Of a stretch of DNA of 64,000 nt, positions 25,904 through 34,737 are shown one piece after another. The stretch is from contig NZ_CP092123.1 of assembly GCF_022343685.1 (NCBI RefSeq), positions 2,542,001-2,606,000 on the forward strand. Direction: 5' to 3'. The notes under the pieces are model-generated. The model was not told the origin of the DNA, made no database searches, and saw only the letters and a program-made list of their open reading frames with translations. A program made the translations under genes and the position numbers. The stretch's first letter is position 1. Each line of letters starts with the position of its first letter. This DNA is from Marinobacterium sediminicola. Its GTDB lineage: Bacteria; Pseudomonadota; Gammaproteobacteria; Pseudomonadales; Balneatricaceae.

Positions 25904-26623
25904 GTGAACCTGATCCTGCTTTATACCGCCGACTTTCTCGACCCGCATCATGTCCGCATCCGTGACCGGCGTTTTCAGCACATGCGCAGCGTACACCAGG
26001 CACGGATCGGCGAGAAATTTCGAGTCGGTGTACTCAACGGCATGATCGGGGAAGGCGAAGTCATCGCGATCTGTGATCGACAGATTGAGCTTTGCGTCCA
26101 TTTCGATCAAGCGCCGCCCAAACCGCTGCCGCTGCAGCTGATCATGGCCCTGCCGCGCCCGAAAATGCTCAAGAGGACGCTAGAGACGATCGCTACACTC
26201 GGGGTTAAAGACCTCTGGCTGATCAACTCCTACCGCGTTGACAAGAGCTACTGGTCAACTCCCATTCTTCGCCCGGAAAAAATCCGAGAGCATCTGCTGC
26301 TGGGACTGGAGCAAGCCGGCGATACGCTGCTGCCGCGAGTTCATCTGCGCAAGCGCTTCAAGCCTTTTGTCGAGGACGAACTGCCCGCGTTGGCGCACGA
26401 TACTCGCGCCCTGGTTGCTCACCCCTACCAAGCCCAGCCCTGCCCGGCAGCCACGAACACACCAACCACACTGGCCATCGGTCCCGAAGGCGGCTTTATC
26501 GCCTATGAAGTCGAAAAGATGCAGGAGGCAGGCCTGAGCCCCATCCATCTGGGTCGCCGCATTCTCAGAGTCGAAACCGCCGTTCCTGTTCTGCTGTCCC
26601 GCCTGTTCCCGCTGGAGTCCTGA
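25904..26623 (+). CDS. rsmE: 16S rRNA (uracil-1498-N3)-methyltransferase RsmE
   Basis: A 239-residue SPOUT-class methyltransferase. An N-terminal PUA-like domain (HMRSVHQARIGEKFRVG) is followed by the knotted domain with AIGPEGGFIAYEVEKM and LGRRILRVETAVP, the SAM-binding knot of RsmE. It methylates N3 of U1498 in the 30S subunit. Translation appears to begin at GTG 25904 (MNLILLYTADF). It follows dmpR by 61 bases, where the conserved chromosome seems to resume. Confidence 0.93.
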   Translation: MNLILLYTADFLDPHHVRIRDRRFQHMRSVHQARIGEKFRVGVLNGMIGEGEVIAICDRQIELCVHFDQAPPKPLPLQLIMALPRPKMLKRTLETIATLGVKDLWLINSYRVDKSYWSTPILRPEKIREHLLLGLEQAGDTLLPRVHLRKRFKPFVEDELPALAHDTRALVAHPYQAQPCPAATNTPTTLAIGPEGGFIAYEVEKMQEAGLSPIHLGRRILRVETAVPVLLSRLFPLES

Positions 26624-26722
26624 TCCAGCGCAAGGCACTGCGTAAGAGAAGCCCTATATAATCTCCAAAATTGACCGAAAACAAGAATCATACTCAATAC
26701 CATTGACACTAGGACAAAGACT

Positions 26723-26741
26723 GATAATAATTCGCATTAAG
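26723..26741. promoter_or_regulatory. Candidate Fur box
   Basis: GATAATAATTCGCATTAAG matches the 19-base Fur consensus at 13 positions, including both GATAAT and CATTA halves. It lies 56 bases before the iron-binding protein gene. Short ACTAGG/CCTAGT arms flank it. Iron repression of the transporter is expected. Confidence 0.6.
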
Positions 26742-26797
26742 TTTTTACCTAGTATCGACACCGGGACAGCTCCCACCCGGATTTTATGGAGACAACG

Positions 26798-27823
26798 ATG
26801 ACTGCAAAAAAAGCATTACTGGCAGGTTTGGCTCTTTCTACTCTGGGCAGCGTTGCTCAGGCAGCGGAAGAAGTGAACATCTATTCCTACCGTCAGGAGT
26901 TCTTGATCAAACCGCTGCTGGAAGCGTTTACCGCTGAAACCGGTATCAAGGCTAACGTTATCTTTTCCAAGAAAGGCCTGCTTGAGCGACTGGAACACGA
27001 AGGCGCCAATTCTCCTGCCGACGTCATCCTGACCTCCGATATCGGCCCCCTGCATGACGCTGTCGAGCGTGACCTGGTGGCTCCGATCGATAGCGATGTG
27101 ATCGATGCCAACGTACCGGCTCACTACCGCTCCAAGGAAGACAAGTGGGTTGGCCTGACAGCTCGCTCCCGCATCATCTACGCCTCCAAAGACCGTGTTG
27201 AGCCAGGCGAAATCAAGACGTATGAAGAACTGGCTGATCCTAAGTGGAAAGGTCGCATCTGTACGCGTAGCGGCAAGCACTCCTACAACCTGTCTCTGAT
27301 CGGTTCACTCATCGAGCATAACGGTGCCGAGCAGGCCGAGCAGTGGCTGGCAGCCGTGAAGGACAACCTGGCACGTAACCCTCAGGGTAACGACCGCGCG
27401 CAGGTTAAGGCTGTTAAGGAAGGTCAGTGTGATCTGGCGCTGGGTAACACCTACTACTACGGCAAAATGCTGACCAACGAGAAAGAGCCGGAACAGGTTG
27501 AATGGGCAAAGTCCGTTAACCTTGTGTTCCCGAACCAGGATGACCGTGGCGCTCACATGAGCATCTCCGGTGCCGCGCTTGCCAAGCATGCTCCGCATCC
27601 GGAAGCGGCCATCAAGCTGATCGAGTTCCTGACCAGCGAAAAGGCTCAGAAGATGTACGCCGAAGTCAACTTCGAGTTCCCGGTACGCCCGGGTATCGAA
27701 TGGTCCGGCCTGCTGAAGGAGCATATGGGCGAATTCAAGGCTGACGAAGTCAACCTGGGCGATGTCGTCAAACACCGTGCAGAAGCATCCCGCCTGGTGG
27801 ACAAGGTCGGTTTTGACAACTGA
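26798..27823 (+). CDS. Iron(III) ABC transporter substrate-binding protein (FbpA/FutA type)
   Basis: A 341-residue periplasmic ferric-binding protein. The signal peptide is MTAKKALLAGLALSTLGSVAQA. The mature part begins EEVNIYSYRQ, typical of FutA/IdiA-like proteins; NTYYYGKM carries the tandem tyrosines that chelate Fe(III). The start at ATG 26798 has ATGGAGACAACG in front, so an upstream ATG only serves as part of the ribosome site. A Fur-like box precedes it and a hairpin separates it from the permease gene. Confidence 0.93.
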   Translation: MTAKKALLAGLALSTLGSVAQAAEEVNIYSYRQEFLIKPLLEAFTAETGIKANVIFSKKGLLERLEHEGANSPADVILTSDIGPLHDAVERDLVAPIDSDVIDANVPAHYRSKEDKWVGLTARSRIIYASKDRVEPGEIKTYEELADPKWKGRICTRSGKHSYNLSLIGSLIEHNGAEQAEQWLAAVKDNLARNPQGNDRAQVKAVKEGQCDLALGNTYYYGKMLTNEKEPEQVEWAKSVNLVFPNQDDRGAHMSISGAALAKHAPHPEAAIKLIEFLTSEKAQKMYAEVNFEFPVRPGIEWSGLLKEHMGEFKADEVNLGDVVKHRAEASRLVDKVGFDN

Positions 27824-27852
27824 TTTGTCATTGAATAATCGACACTTTCTCG

Positions 27853-27885
27853 CTGAAACGGTAGTCTTCCCGGCTACCGTTTCAG
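27853..27885 (+). terminator. Intercistronic hairpin in the iron transporter operon
   Basis: A twelve-pair perfect stem (CTGAAACGGTAG and its complement) with a nine-base loop, but no T run, lies 29 bases after the binding-protein stop and 16 before the permease start. Such structures stabilise or attenuate transcripts, keeping binding protein in excess over permease. Confidence 0.6.
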
Positions 27886-27901
27886 TGCGTCTTACCGAAT
27901 C

Positions 27902-29590
27902 ATGACCGATATCACCGCTACTGCTGCACCGCTCATCGATACCCGCAAGCCTCGCCGCTTCATGCCAGGCTGGTATTCGGTTGCCTGGGGCAGTGCCATT
28001 CTGGTGATGCTACCGGTGCTGGCCGTTTTCTGGCTGGCCCTGTTTCCGACGGAAAACATCTGGCCACACCTGGTCGATACCATTCTTCCGATCTATGTCA
28101 AAACGACCCTGCTGCTGCTGGCAGGTGTTGGCAGCCTGTCGGTGATCATTGGCGTCGGTACCGCCTGGCTGGTCACCATGTGCAACTTTCCCGGTCGGCG
28201 CATTTTCGAATGGGCGCTGTTGCTGCCCTTTGCCATGCCCGCCTACCTCATTGCCTATCTGTACACCGACCTGCTGGAATATGCTGGCCCGGTTCAGAGC
28301 TTCCTGCGTGAGTTGTTTGGCTGGCAAACTGCCCAGGACTACTGGTTCCCCGAAATTCGAAGCCTGGGTGGCGCCATCAGCATGCTGACGCTGGTACTCT
28401 ACCCCTACGTCTACCTGCTTTCTCGCGCCAGCTTTCTGGAACAGTCAATGAGCATCCGTGACGCCAGTCGCATCTTCGGGTGTTCACCAATGCAAAGCTT
28501 CTACCGCGTATCCCTGCCGGTCGCACGCCCAGCGGTTGCTGTCGGATTGTCTCTGGTGTCCATGGAAACACTGAACGACTTCGGCACCGTGGACTACTTT
28601 GCCGTCAAGAGCCTGTCGGCCGGTATTTATGATGCCTGGCTGAACATGGGCAACCTGGGGGCTGCTGCTCAAATCGCGACCCTGATGCTGGTCTTCGTCA
28701 TCATGCTGATCAGCCTGGAACGCATCGCACGCTCACGGCAAAAGCAATTCAACGCCAGTGATCGTTTCCGCAGCATTGACCGCTATTCGCTGTCACCGGT
28801 GAGATCCGCACTGGCAACACTGGCCTGCGCCCTGCCGGTACTCTTGGGCTTCCTGATCCCCTTTATGGTGCTGGGCAACTATGCCCTGCCCCGTCTTGAT
28901 CAGTTTACCGAAGCCGACTTTCTGGCCCATGCCAGCCATAGCTTCACGCTTTCAGCACTTGCCGCTCTGCTCACAGTGGCCGTCGCTGTCATTCTGGCCT
29001 ACAGCAAGCGCCTCTACCCGGGCTTCAAGTCTCTGGCTCTGGCCACCCGACTGAGCAGCCTGGGCTATGCCCTGCCCGGCGCTGTGCTGGCGATCGGCGT
29101 CATCATTCCGCTGGCAGCCTTCGATAACAGCATCGACGCCTTCATGCGCGAACATTTCGGTTTCGGCACTGGCCTGCTGCTCAGCGGAACTCCTTTCGCG
29201 ATCGTCTTTGCCTATTGCGTACGTTTTCTCGCCGTATCCTCAGGCAGTGTCGAGTCTTCTCTGGCCAAGGTGACACCCAGCATGGACATGGCCTCACGCT
29301 CACTGGGCATGAATCCCTTGCAAACCCTGCGCAAGGTGCACCTGCCGCTGATCAGGGGCGGTCTGCTGACGGCTCTGCTGGTCGTATTTGTGGATGGGAT
29401 GAAGGAGCTGCCGGCGACCCTGATCCTGCGACCGTTCAACTACGATACGCTGGCCACCTACGTGTACCAGTATGCGTCTGATGAAATGCTGGAAACCAGC
29501 GCACTGGCGGCGCTGTTGATCGTGCTGGTGGGCATCGTGCCCGTAATACTGCTGAGCCGGACCATCACCTCTACCCGTCAGGGTGAATAA
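27902..29590 (+). CDS. Iron(III) ABC transporter permease (FbpB type)
   Basis: A 562-residue permease formed by two fused halves, each with about six helices and an EAA-type loop: ASRIFGCSPMQSFYRVSLPVARPAV in the first and ASRSLGMNPLQTLRKVHLPLIRGGL in the second. These loops contact the ATPase. The layout is that of SfuB/FbpB. No ATPase gene (fbpC) follows: the next gene is convergent, so the motor subunit must be encoded elsewhere. Confidence 0.92.
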   Translation: MTDITATAAPLIDTRKPRRFMPGWYSVAWGSAILVMLPVLAVFWLALFPTENIWPHLVDTILPIYVKTTLLLLAGVGSLSVIIGVGTAWLVTMCNFPGRRIFEWALLLPFAMPAYLIAYLYTDLLEYAGPVQSFLRELFGWQTAQDYWFPEIRSLGGAISMLTLVLYPYVYLLSRASFLEQSMSIRDASRIFGCSPMQSFYRVSLPVARPAVAVGLSLVSMETLNDFGTVDYFAVKSLSAGIYDAWLNMGNLGAAAQIATLMLVFVIMLISLERIARSRQKQFNASDRFRSIDRYSLSPVRSALATLACALPVLLGFLIPFMVLGNYALPRLDQFTEADFLAHASHSFTLSALAALLTVAVAVILAYSKRLYPGFKSLALATRLSSLGYALPGAVLAIGVIIPLAAFDNSIDAFMREHFGFGTGLLLSGTPFAIVFAYCVRFLAVSSGSVESSLAKVTPSMDMASRSLGMNPLQTLRKVHLPLIRGGLLTALLVVFVDGMKELPATLILRPFNYDTLATYVYQYASDEMLETSALAALLIVLVGIVPVILLSRTITSTRQGE

Positions 29591-29632
29591 GCTCAGGCGC
29601 TGAAGAACCCGCCCTGCAGTAATGCCATTCCG

Positions 29633-30082
29633 CTAACGCCGAATGGCAACGTAGACCCCTTGCAGCCGCATGCACACCTGATCGTTGCAGACCACTTCCA
29701 CCACCAGCTCGAGCTTGGCCCTGCCTCGCTCTGACACCCTGGCGGCCAGCGCATCCGCATCAGCGGTGTCCGCCAATGACACCCGGGTAACGAAGTCTGC
29801 CGTGACCGGCTTGAGGTACTGCAGATGGCTGTCTGCAATCACGACATCGCACTCCAGCCCACGCTCCTTGAGACAAAGAGTCGTCAAACACCAGCCGGCT
29901 ACGGTACTGATCGCAGCCTGGGAGCCTCCAAAACCGGTCCCCTTGTCATTCACATTGGGCGCCAAAGGTGTTGGCACTTCCAGCGCCGTACCATTCCAGT
30001 CAAGGCGATCGATCCCCAAGTGCTCCAGCAGCGGAATCTGTGTCTTCAGCCAGCTTAAGAAGTCAGCGGTATTGGTCTGCAC
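29633..30082 (-). CDS. Hot-dog fold thioesterase (YiiD C-terminal domain-like)
   Basis: A 149-residue single hot-dog domain. GIDRLDWNGTALEVPTPLAPNVNDKGTGFGGSQ and ADSHLQYLKPVTADF resemble the YiiD_C thioesterase family, in which NDKGTGFGGS forms the active-site loop. The GTG at 30082 has AAGGACAGGACC in front; a TTG further upstream would overlap the end of the neighbouring gene. Substrate is unknown, probably an acyl-CoA or acyl-carrier-protein thioester. Confidence 0.8.
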   Translation of the reverse strand: MQTNTADFLSWLKTQIPLLEHLGIDRLDWNGTALEVPTPLAPNVNDKGTGFGGSQAAISTVAGWCLTTLCLKERGLECDVVIADSHLQYLKPVTADFVTRVSLADTADADALAARVSERGRAKLELVVEVVCNDQVCMRLQGVYVAIRR

Positions 30083-30120
30083 GGTCCTGTCCTTGTTATG
30101 CCAAATTCGAGAAAAGAGAC

Positions 30121-30678
30121 TCAACCTTGCCAGCGGGTGACGAATTCCTCAATCGCCAGCTGTGGCGCTTCACGATCACGGCTTTTCTGACCGAGATAGA
30201 GATAGCCGACAATCTCCTCACCCTCGAGGAGGCCCAGCCCCTGCTTGACCCTTGGATGATAGGCCATCTCGCCGGTACGCCACATGGCCCCCAGACCCAT
30301 TGCGTAAGCAACCTGAGTGATTGAATGTGCAGCACAACCCGCCGATATCAATTGTTCACTGATCGGCACCTTGGGATGATCACTGGTCACCGCCACGACG
30401 GTAATCACCATGGGCGCACGCAGTGGCATGTTGCAGTATTTTTCATAGCGCGCATCAGCCAATTCAGGGTCATCGGCCCGAGCGGCATCCGCATACAGCC
30501 GTCCCAGCTTTACCAACCCCTCACCTTCGGTGATGATGAACCGCCAGGGGCGCAGCGCACCGTGGTCAGGAGCCCGCAATGCGGCCTTGAGCAACTGCTC
30601 CAGCTGTTCACTGGATGGTGCAGGACCCTCCAGCCGCGGACTGGAGACACGGTTAATCAGAGCGTCAAGAGCTTCCAT
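30121..30678 (-). CDS. YdjA-like nitroreductase family protein
   Basis: A 185-residue FMN enzyme of the minimal nitroreductase group. RAPDHGALRPWRFIITEGEG is the YdjA-type FMN site (serine or arginine normally found there is histidine-glycine here), and QVAYAMGLGAMWRTGEMAYHP is the second flavin block. The start MEALDALI at 30678 has GAGGAACACA before it; an ATG four codons earlier overlaps that ribosome site. Physiological substrate unknown. Confidence 0.88.
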   Translation of the reverse strand: MEALDALINRVSSPRLEGPAPSSEQLEQLLKAALRAPDHGALRPWRFIITEGEGLVKLGRLYADAARADDPELADARYEKYCNMPLRAPMVITVVAVTSDHPKVPISEQLISAGCAAHSITQVAYAMGLGAMWRTGEMAYHPRVKQGLGLLEGEEIVGYLYLGQKSRDREAPQLAIEEFVTRWQG

Positions 30679-30695
30679 TGTGTTCCTCATTCAGA

Positions 30696-31520
30696 TTACT
30701 GGCGCGACAGGCGAAGGTTCTGCGGCACATCATTGATACTGGAGCGATAGGGGTTGATATCCAGCCCACCACGACGCACATAACGCGCATAGACGCTCAG
30801 CTTCTGAGGCCGGCAACGCTGCCAGATATCCATAAAGATGTTTTCCACACACTGCTCATGGAAGTCACCATGCTCCCGATAGGAGATCAGGTACGCCAGC
30901 AGCCCCTTATGGTCGATCTGCGGCCCCTTGTAGCGAATCTGGATACTGGCCCAGTCCGGCTGACCGGTCACCGGACAGTTGGACTTGAGCAGATGACTGA
31001 CCAGCGTTTCTTCCTGAACTGCCCCCGCAGCCTTGAGCAACTCGGGCTCAGGAGTGTAATGCTCCACCTGAAGCGGAAGCTCGTCGAGACAGCGCCCTTT
31101 TAGCTGCACAACATCAACCGGCGCCGTCAATGGTGTCAGAATCACTTCAACCGGCCCACCCGCTGCTGCGGAAAGGTCCTGCTTCATGCGCTCTTTCACC
31201 TGAGCTTCATTATCAAAGCGACTCAGATTGAACGAGTTCAAATAGAGCTTGAACGACTTGGATTCGATAATGTTTGGAGAGCTGGCCGGAATACGGAACT
31301 CCGCGATGCGCACCACGGGCTTGCCGCCCTGGTCCAGCCAGGACACCTCATATGCGTTCCAGATATCAAGGCCACGAAACGGTAAGGATGCCCGCTTAAC
31401 CCCCTTCGCCTCCCAGTTCAGATCGCGTGCGATGGGGTACAGCAGTGAAGGGTCATACTGGTTGGCATAGACGGTCTCCTGCCCCAGCGGAGACGCCTTG
31501 ACCTGATGATGTTCGCTCAT
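30696..31520 (-). CDS. queF: NADPH-dependent 7-cyano-7-deazaguanine reductase QueF
   Basis: A 274-residue tunnelling-fold enzyme that reduces preQ0 to preQ1 in queuosine synthesis. The catalytic Cys182 lies in SNCPVTGQPDW with Asp189. Length and N-terminal extension match the long (YqcD-type) QueF. Its ATG overlaps the stop of the ABC permease gene by four bases, so it is translationally coupled to the exporter genes although the functions look unrelated. Confidence 0.95.
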   Translation of the reverse strand: MSEHHQVKASPLGQETVYANQYDPSLLYPIARDLNWEAKGVKRASLPFRGLDIWNAYEVSWLDQGGKPVVRIAEFRIPASSPNIIESKSFKLYLNSFNLSRFDNEAQVKERMKQDLSAAAGGPVEVILTPLTAPVDVVQLKGRCLDELPLQVEHYTPEPELLKAAGAVQEETLVSHLLKSNCPVTGQPDWASIQIRYKGPQIDHKGLLAYLISYREHGDFHEQCVENIFMDIWQRCRPQKLSVYARYVRRGGLDINPYRSSINDVPQNLRLSRQ

Positions 31521-32290
31521 TCACGAATCCCCTTGCCGGTATTGAGCAGGTGCAGAGCGTAGCCGCCCAGCAGCAGAATAAAACCAATGATCATGGCGAA
31601 AGCAAAACCGATATCGATATCACTGACACCCAGAATGCCGTATCGGAAACTGTTCACCATATACAGTATAGGATTGAGCTGGGACACGCCCTGCCAAAAT
31701 TCGGGCAACAGCTGAATGCTGTAGAACACCCCGCCCAAATAGGTCAAAGGCGTCAGAATGAAGGTGGGCACGATCGCAATATCGTCAAAGGTCTTGGCAT
31801 AAACCGCATTGATAAAGCCCCCGAGCGAAAACAGAATCGCGGTCAGCAACACCACCGCAATGGTGATGAACAGGTGATGGATCTGCAGGTCGGTAAAGAA
31901 CAGCGACAAAAGCGTCACGATAAAGCCGACCCCGAGACCCCGGGCCGCCCCTCCAATCACATAACCTGACAGGATAATCCAGTTGGGCACCGGTGAGACC
32001 AGCAGTTCCTCAATGTTGCGTTGAAACTTGGTACCGAAGAAGGAGGACACCACATTGCCGTAGGAATTCGTGATCACCGACATCATGATCAAACCCGGCA
32101 CAATGTACTCCATGTAATCGAAGCCACCCATCTCCCCGATGCGGGAGCCAATCAGGTTACCGAAGATGATGAAATACAGCGTCATGGTGATCGCGGGCGG
32201 CAACAGAGTCTGCACCCAGATGCGGGTGAAACGACGGATCTCCTTGACGACAATGGTAACGAAGGCGGTCCAAAGCAACCGGGTATTCAT
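31517..32290 (-). CDS. yadH: ABC-2 type exporter permease (YadH-like)
   Basis: A 257-residue permease with six helices and the ABC-2 pattern: RIWVQTLLPPAITMTLYFIIFGNLIG, VPGLIMMSVITNSYGNVVSSFFGTKFQRN and LTPLTYLGGVFYSIQLLPEFW. It pairs with the ATPase encoded just upstream (ATGA overlap) and resembles E. coli YadH. Substrate is unknown. Confidence 0.9.
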   Translation of the reverse strand: MNTRLLWTAFVTIVVKEIRRFTRIWVQTLLPPAITMTLYFIIFGNLIGSRIGEMGGFDYMEYIVPGLIMMSVITNSYGNVVSSFFGTKFQRNIEELLVSPVPNWIILSGYVIGGAARGLGVGFIVTLLSLFFTDLQIHHLFITIAVVLLTAILFSLGGFINAVYAKTFDDIAIVPTFILTPLTYLGGVFYSIQLLPEFWQGVSQLNPILYMVNSFRYGILGVSDIDIGFAFAMIIGFILLLGGYALHLLNTGKGIRE

Positions 32291-33219
32291 GCACTCTCCT
32301 GTTTCAGGTTCTTATCGACCAGCGAGACAAACAGCTCTTCCAGACGGTTCGCCTTGTTTCGCATACTGGTGACTTCCAGCCCCTTGGCGGCCAGATGCTG
32401 GAACAACGCGTTCAGGCCAGCGGACTTGGGCACATCAACCTCGAGCGTATGCGCATCCCGCGAACGAATGACATATCCATCCAGTGTCGGCACTTCATCC
32501 AGATCCTCTTTCAGGTCGAGAATGAACGTTTCCGTATCAAGCTGCTGCAGCAAGGCCTTCATGCTGGTGTTCTGAATGATGGTGCCATGATCGATGATGG
32601 CGATATTGCGGCACAGGCTTTCCGCTTCCTCCAGATAGTGCGTCGTCAGGATGATCGTGGTGCCTGCCGCATTAATCTCGGTCAGGAAATCCCACATGGA
32701 GCGACGCAGCTCGATATCCACACCTGCAGTGGGCTCATCCAGAATCAGCAGTTTGGGTTCATGAATCAGGGCACGCGCAATCATCAATCGGCGCTTCATA
32801 CCGCCAGAAAGCATGCGAGCACGTTCATTACGCTTTTCCCAGAGGCCGAGCTTGCGCAGATAATGCTCAGCGCGCTCTGTGGCCTGTTTGCGCCCGATAC
32901 CGTAGTAACCCGCCTGAGTGACCACGATATCCAGCACCTTTTCGAAGGGGTTGAAATTAAACTCCTGCGGCACAACCCCCAGACACTGTTTGGCCTGCGT
33001 CAGCCGGGTATCGATATCATGACCAAAGACGCTGACCTTGCCTGAACTTTTGTTCACCAGCGAGGAAACGATGCCCAGCGTGGTCGACTTGCCGGCGCCA
33101 TTGGGGCCCAACAATGCAAAAAAATCTCCCCGCTGAACTTCGAGCGAGATACCCTTGAGCGCCTCGAAGCCATTACCATAGACCTTGCGCAGGTCCTGTA
33201 TCGATAAAGCTGTCGTCAT
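32287..33219 (-). CDS. yadG: ABC exporter ATP-binding protein (YadG-like)
   Basis: A 310-residue ATPase: Walker A GPNGAGKS, Q-loop VVPQEFNF, signature LSGGMKRRL, Walker B LLILDEPTAGVD and H-loop TTHYLEEAE. A C-terminal extension of about 80 residues follows, as in YadG-type proteins. ATG 33219 (MTTALSIQDL) was chosen over longer openings. Works with the permease overlapping its end. Confidence 0.92.
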   Translation of the reverse strand: MTTALSIQDLRKVYGNGFEALKGISLEVQRGDFFALLGPNGAGKSTTLGIVSSLVNKSSGKVSVFGHDIDTRLTQAKQCLGVVPQEFNFNPFEKVLDIVVTQAGYYGIGRKQATERAEHYLRKLGLWEKRNERARMLSGGMKRRLMIARALIHEPKLLILDEPTAGVDIELRRSMWDFLTEINAAGTTIILTTHYLEEAESLCRNIAIIDHGTIIQNTSMKALLQQLDTETFILDLKEDLDEVPTLDGYVIRSRDAHTLEVDVPKSAGLNALFQHLAAKGLEVTSMRNKANRLEELFVSLVDKNLKQESA

Positions 33220-33391
33220 GTCCTGCCTTTGTGCCTGTATTGGAAGAAACAACCGGTTTCTATATTAGAAAGGACTACTAGATAGGGCCGGAACTTGAAA
33301 ATTCAACCCAAGCCCTCCATTGTACCTGTTCTGCAGCCCGGCTTCCTGCCCGGGTGATCCTGTTTATATCTGCAACTCTCTGGAGCAACGC

Positions 33392-33802
33392 GTGACCGAT
33401 TCCCATGCATTTCACCTCAACCTGCTGAAGATCGCCTACAACAACCTGATGCAACAGGATACTTTCAAGGGCGACAAGGCCGATCCGGTCAATCTGGAGT
33501 TTCTGGATCAGTTTGCCGAACTGGTGGAAGCTTATGATACGCATCAGCCTGCAGCCTTCGACCTGGGCCAGGACCTGATGGTGCGTTTTGTGCGCGTTTA
33601 CCCGCAGTACGTCCACCTGGTGGCGCGCGATCTTTTTTGGCTGTTTGGCGGTGAGTGCCTGCACTTCATGAGTGATGAGGAGATCCAGCAGTTCCAGCAA
33701 CTGGATGAAGCCCTGGCTGAAGCCGAGGCACAGCACGGCGAAATCGACTACCTGCAGCTGCGACAGGCTATTTTCGAGCCGGGTTCAGATACCCGACACT
33801 GA
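33392..33802 (+). CDS. PA2817 family conserved protein
   Basis: A 136-residue acidic, all-helical cytosolic protein (VNLEFLDQFAELVEAYD, LVARDLFWLFGGECLHFMSDEEIQQFQQLDE). It resembles the PA2817 family, widespread in gammaproteobacteria and of unknown function. GTG 33392 has TGGAG six to ten bases upstream; reading frames from 33320 lack a ribosome site. It is divergent from yadG. Confidence 0.75.
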   Translation: MTDSHAFHLNLLKIAYNNLMQQDTFKGDKADPVNLEFLDQFAELVEAYDTHQPAAFDLGQDLMVRFVRVYPQYVHLVARDLFWLFGGECLHFMSDEEIQQFQQLDEALAEAEAQHGEIDYLQLRQAIFEPGSDTRH

Positions 33803-33816
33803 TGCCAGATCACTAC

Positions 33817-33845
33817 CGGCCTGTTGCATTCATAACAACAGGCCG
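33817..33845 (+). terminator. Hairpin after the PA2817-like gene
   Basis: A ten-pair stem CGGCCTGTTG/CAACAGGCCG with a nine-base loop begins 14 bases after the stop. A T run is lacking, so termination may be Rho-assisted or the hairpin may only protect the transcript end. Confidence 0.5.
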
Positions 33846-33973
33846 ACTGCCGGACATCATCACAGATGATCCGTGCAAGACCAGCCACACAAGGCCTGAT
33901 GCCCAAAGAAAAATTTGAAGCCGAGCAGGGAAACTCAATCCAGCTGACACCACGGCCTCGAACTCAACCAGAA

Positions 33974-34218
<245 letters not shown>

Positions 34219-34220
34219 GA

Positions 34221-34296
34221 TGGCATCCCGTAGGGGGTTCGAACCCCTGTTACCGCCGTGAAAGGGCGGTGTCCTAGACCACTAGACGAACGGGAC
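34221..34296 (-). tRNA. tRNA-Glu(TTC), array copy 1
   Basis: A 76-base tRNA with encoded CCA, anticodon loop CTTTCAC (anticodon TTC) and acceptor GTCCCGT paired with ACGGGAT. Two bases separate it from the following tRNA-Gly, so the pair is processed from one transcript. Confidence 0.97.
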
Positions 34297-34318
34297 ACAC
34301 TGAAAAATGACAGGCATT

Positions 34319-34394
<76 letters not shown>

Positions 34395-34396
34395 GA

Positions 34397-34472
34397 TGGC
34401 ATCCCGTAGGGGGTTCGAACCCCTGTTACCGCCGTGAAAGGGCGGTGTCCTAGACCACTAGACGAACGGGAC
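34397..34472 (-). tRNA. tRNA-Glu(TTC), array copy 2
   Basis: Identical in all visible positions to the other tRNA-Glu copies, 76 bases including CCA, two bases before tRNA-Gly copy 2. Confidence 0.97.
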
Positions 34473-34494
34473 GCAGCCTGTTTGCAAAAGCGTT

Positions 34495-34570
<76 letters not shown>

Positions 34571-34571
34571 A

Positions 34572-34647
34572 TGGCATCCCGTAGGGGGTTCGAACCCCTG
34601 TTACCGCCGTGAAAGGGCGGTGTCCTAGACCACTAGACGAACGGGAC
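34572..34647 (-). tRNA. tRNA-Glu(TTC), array copy 3
   Basis: First gene of the minus-strand array in transcription order, 76 bases with CCA. Its promoter lies 43-71 bases upstream. Confidence 0.97.
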
Positions 34648-34689
34648 ACTACTTTAATCGCTTTTGCGTTCCTCATCGAGGAGGCGCAT

Positions 34690-34718
34690 ATATTACGTAT
34701 GGCCTCTGATGGGATCAA
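34690..34718 (-). promoter_or_regulatory. Sigma-70 promoter of the tRNA array
   Basis: Minus strand TTGATC, 17 bases, TAATAT, followed by a GC-rich stretch (GCGCCTCCTC) that resembles a stringent-control discriminator. Placement about 43 bases before the first tRNA is typical of tRNA operons. Confidence 0.75.
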
Positions 34719-34737
34719 CCCCTTTTTTTACAATTTC

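Noticed and set aside
31521-31600. A preQ1 riboswitch ahead of queF
   Set aside because: The queF start overlaps the end of the ABC permease gene, so there is no leader sequence for a riboswitch.
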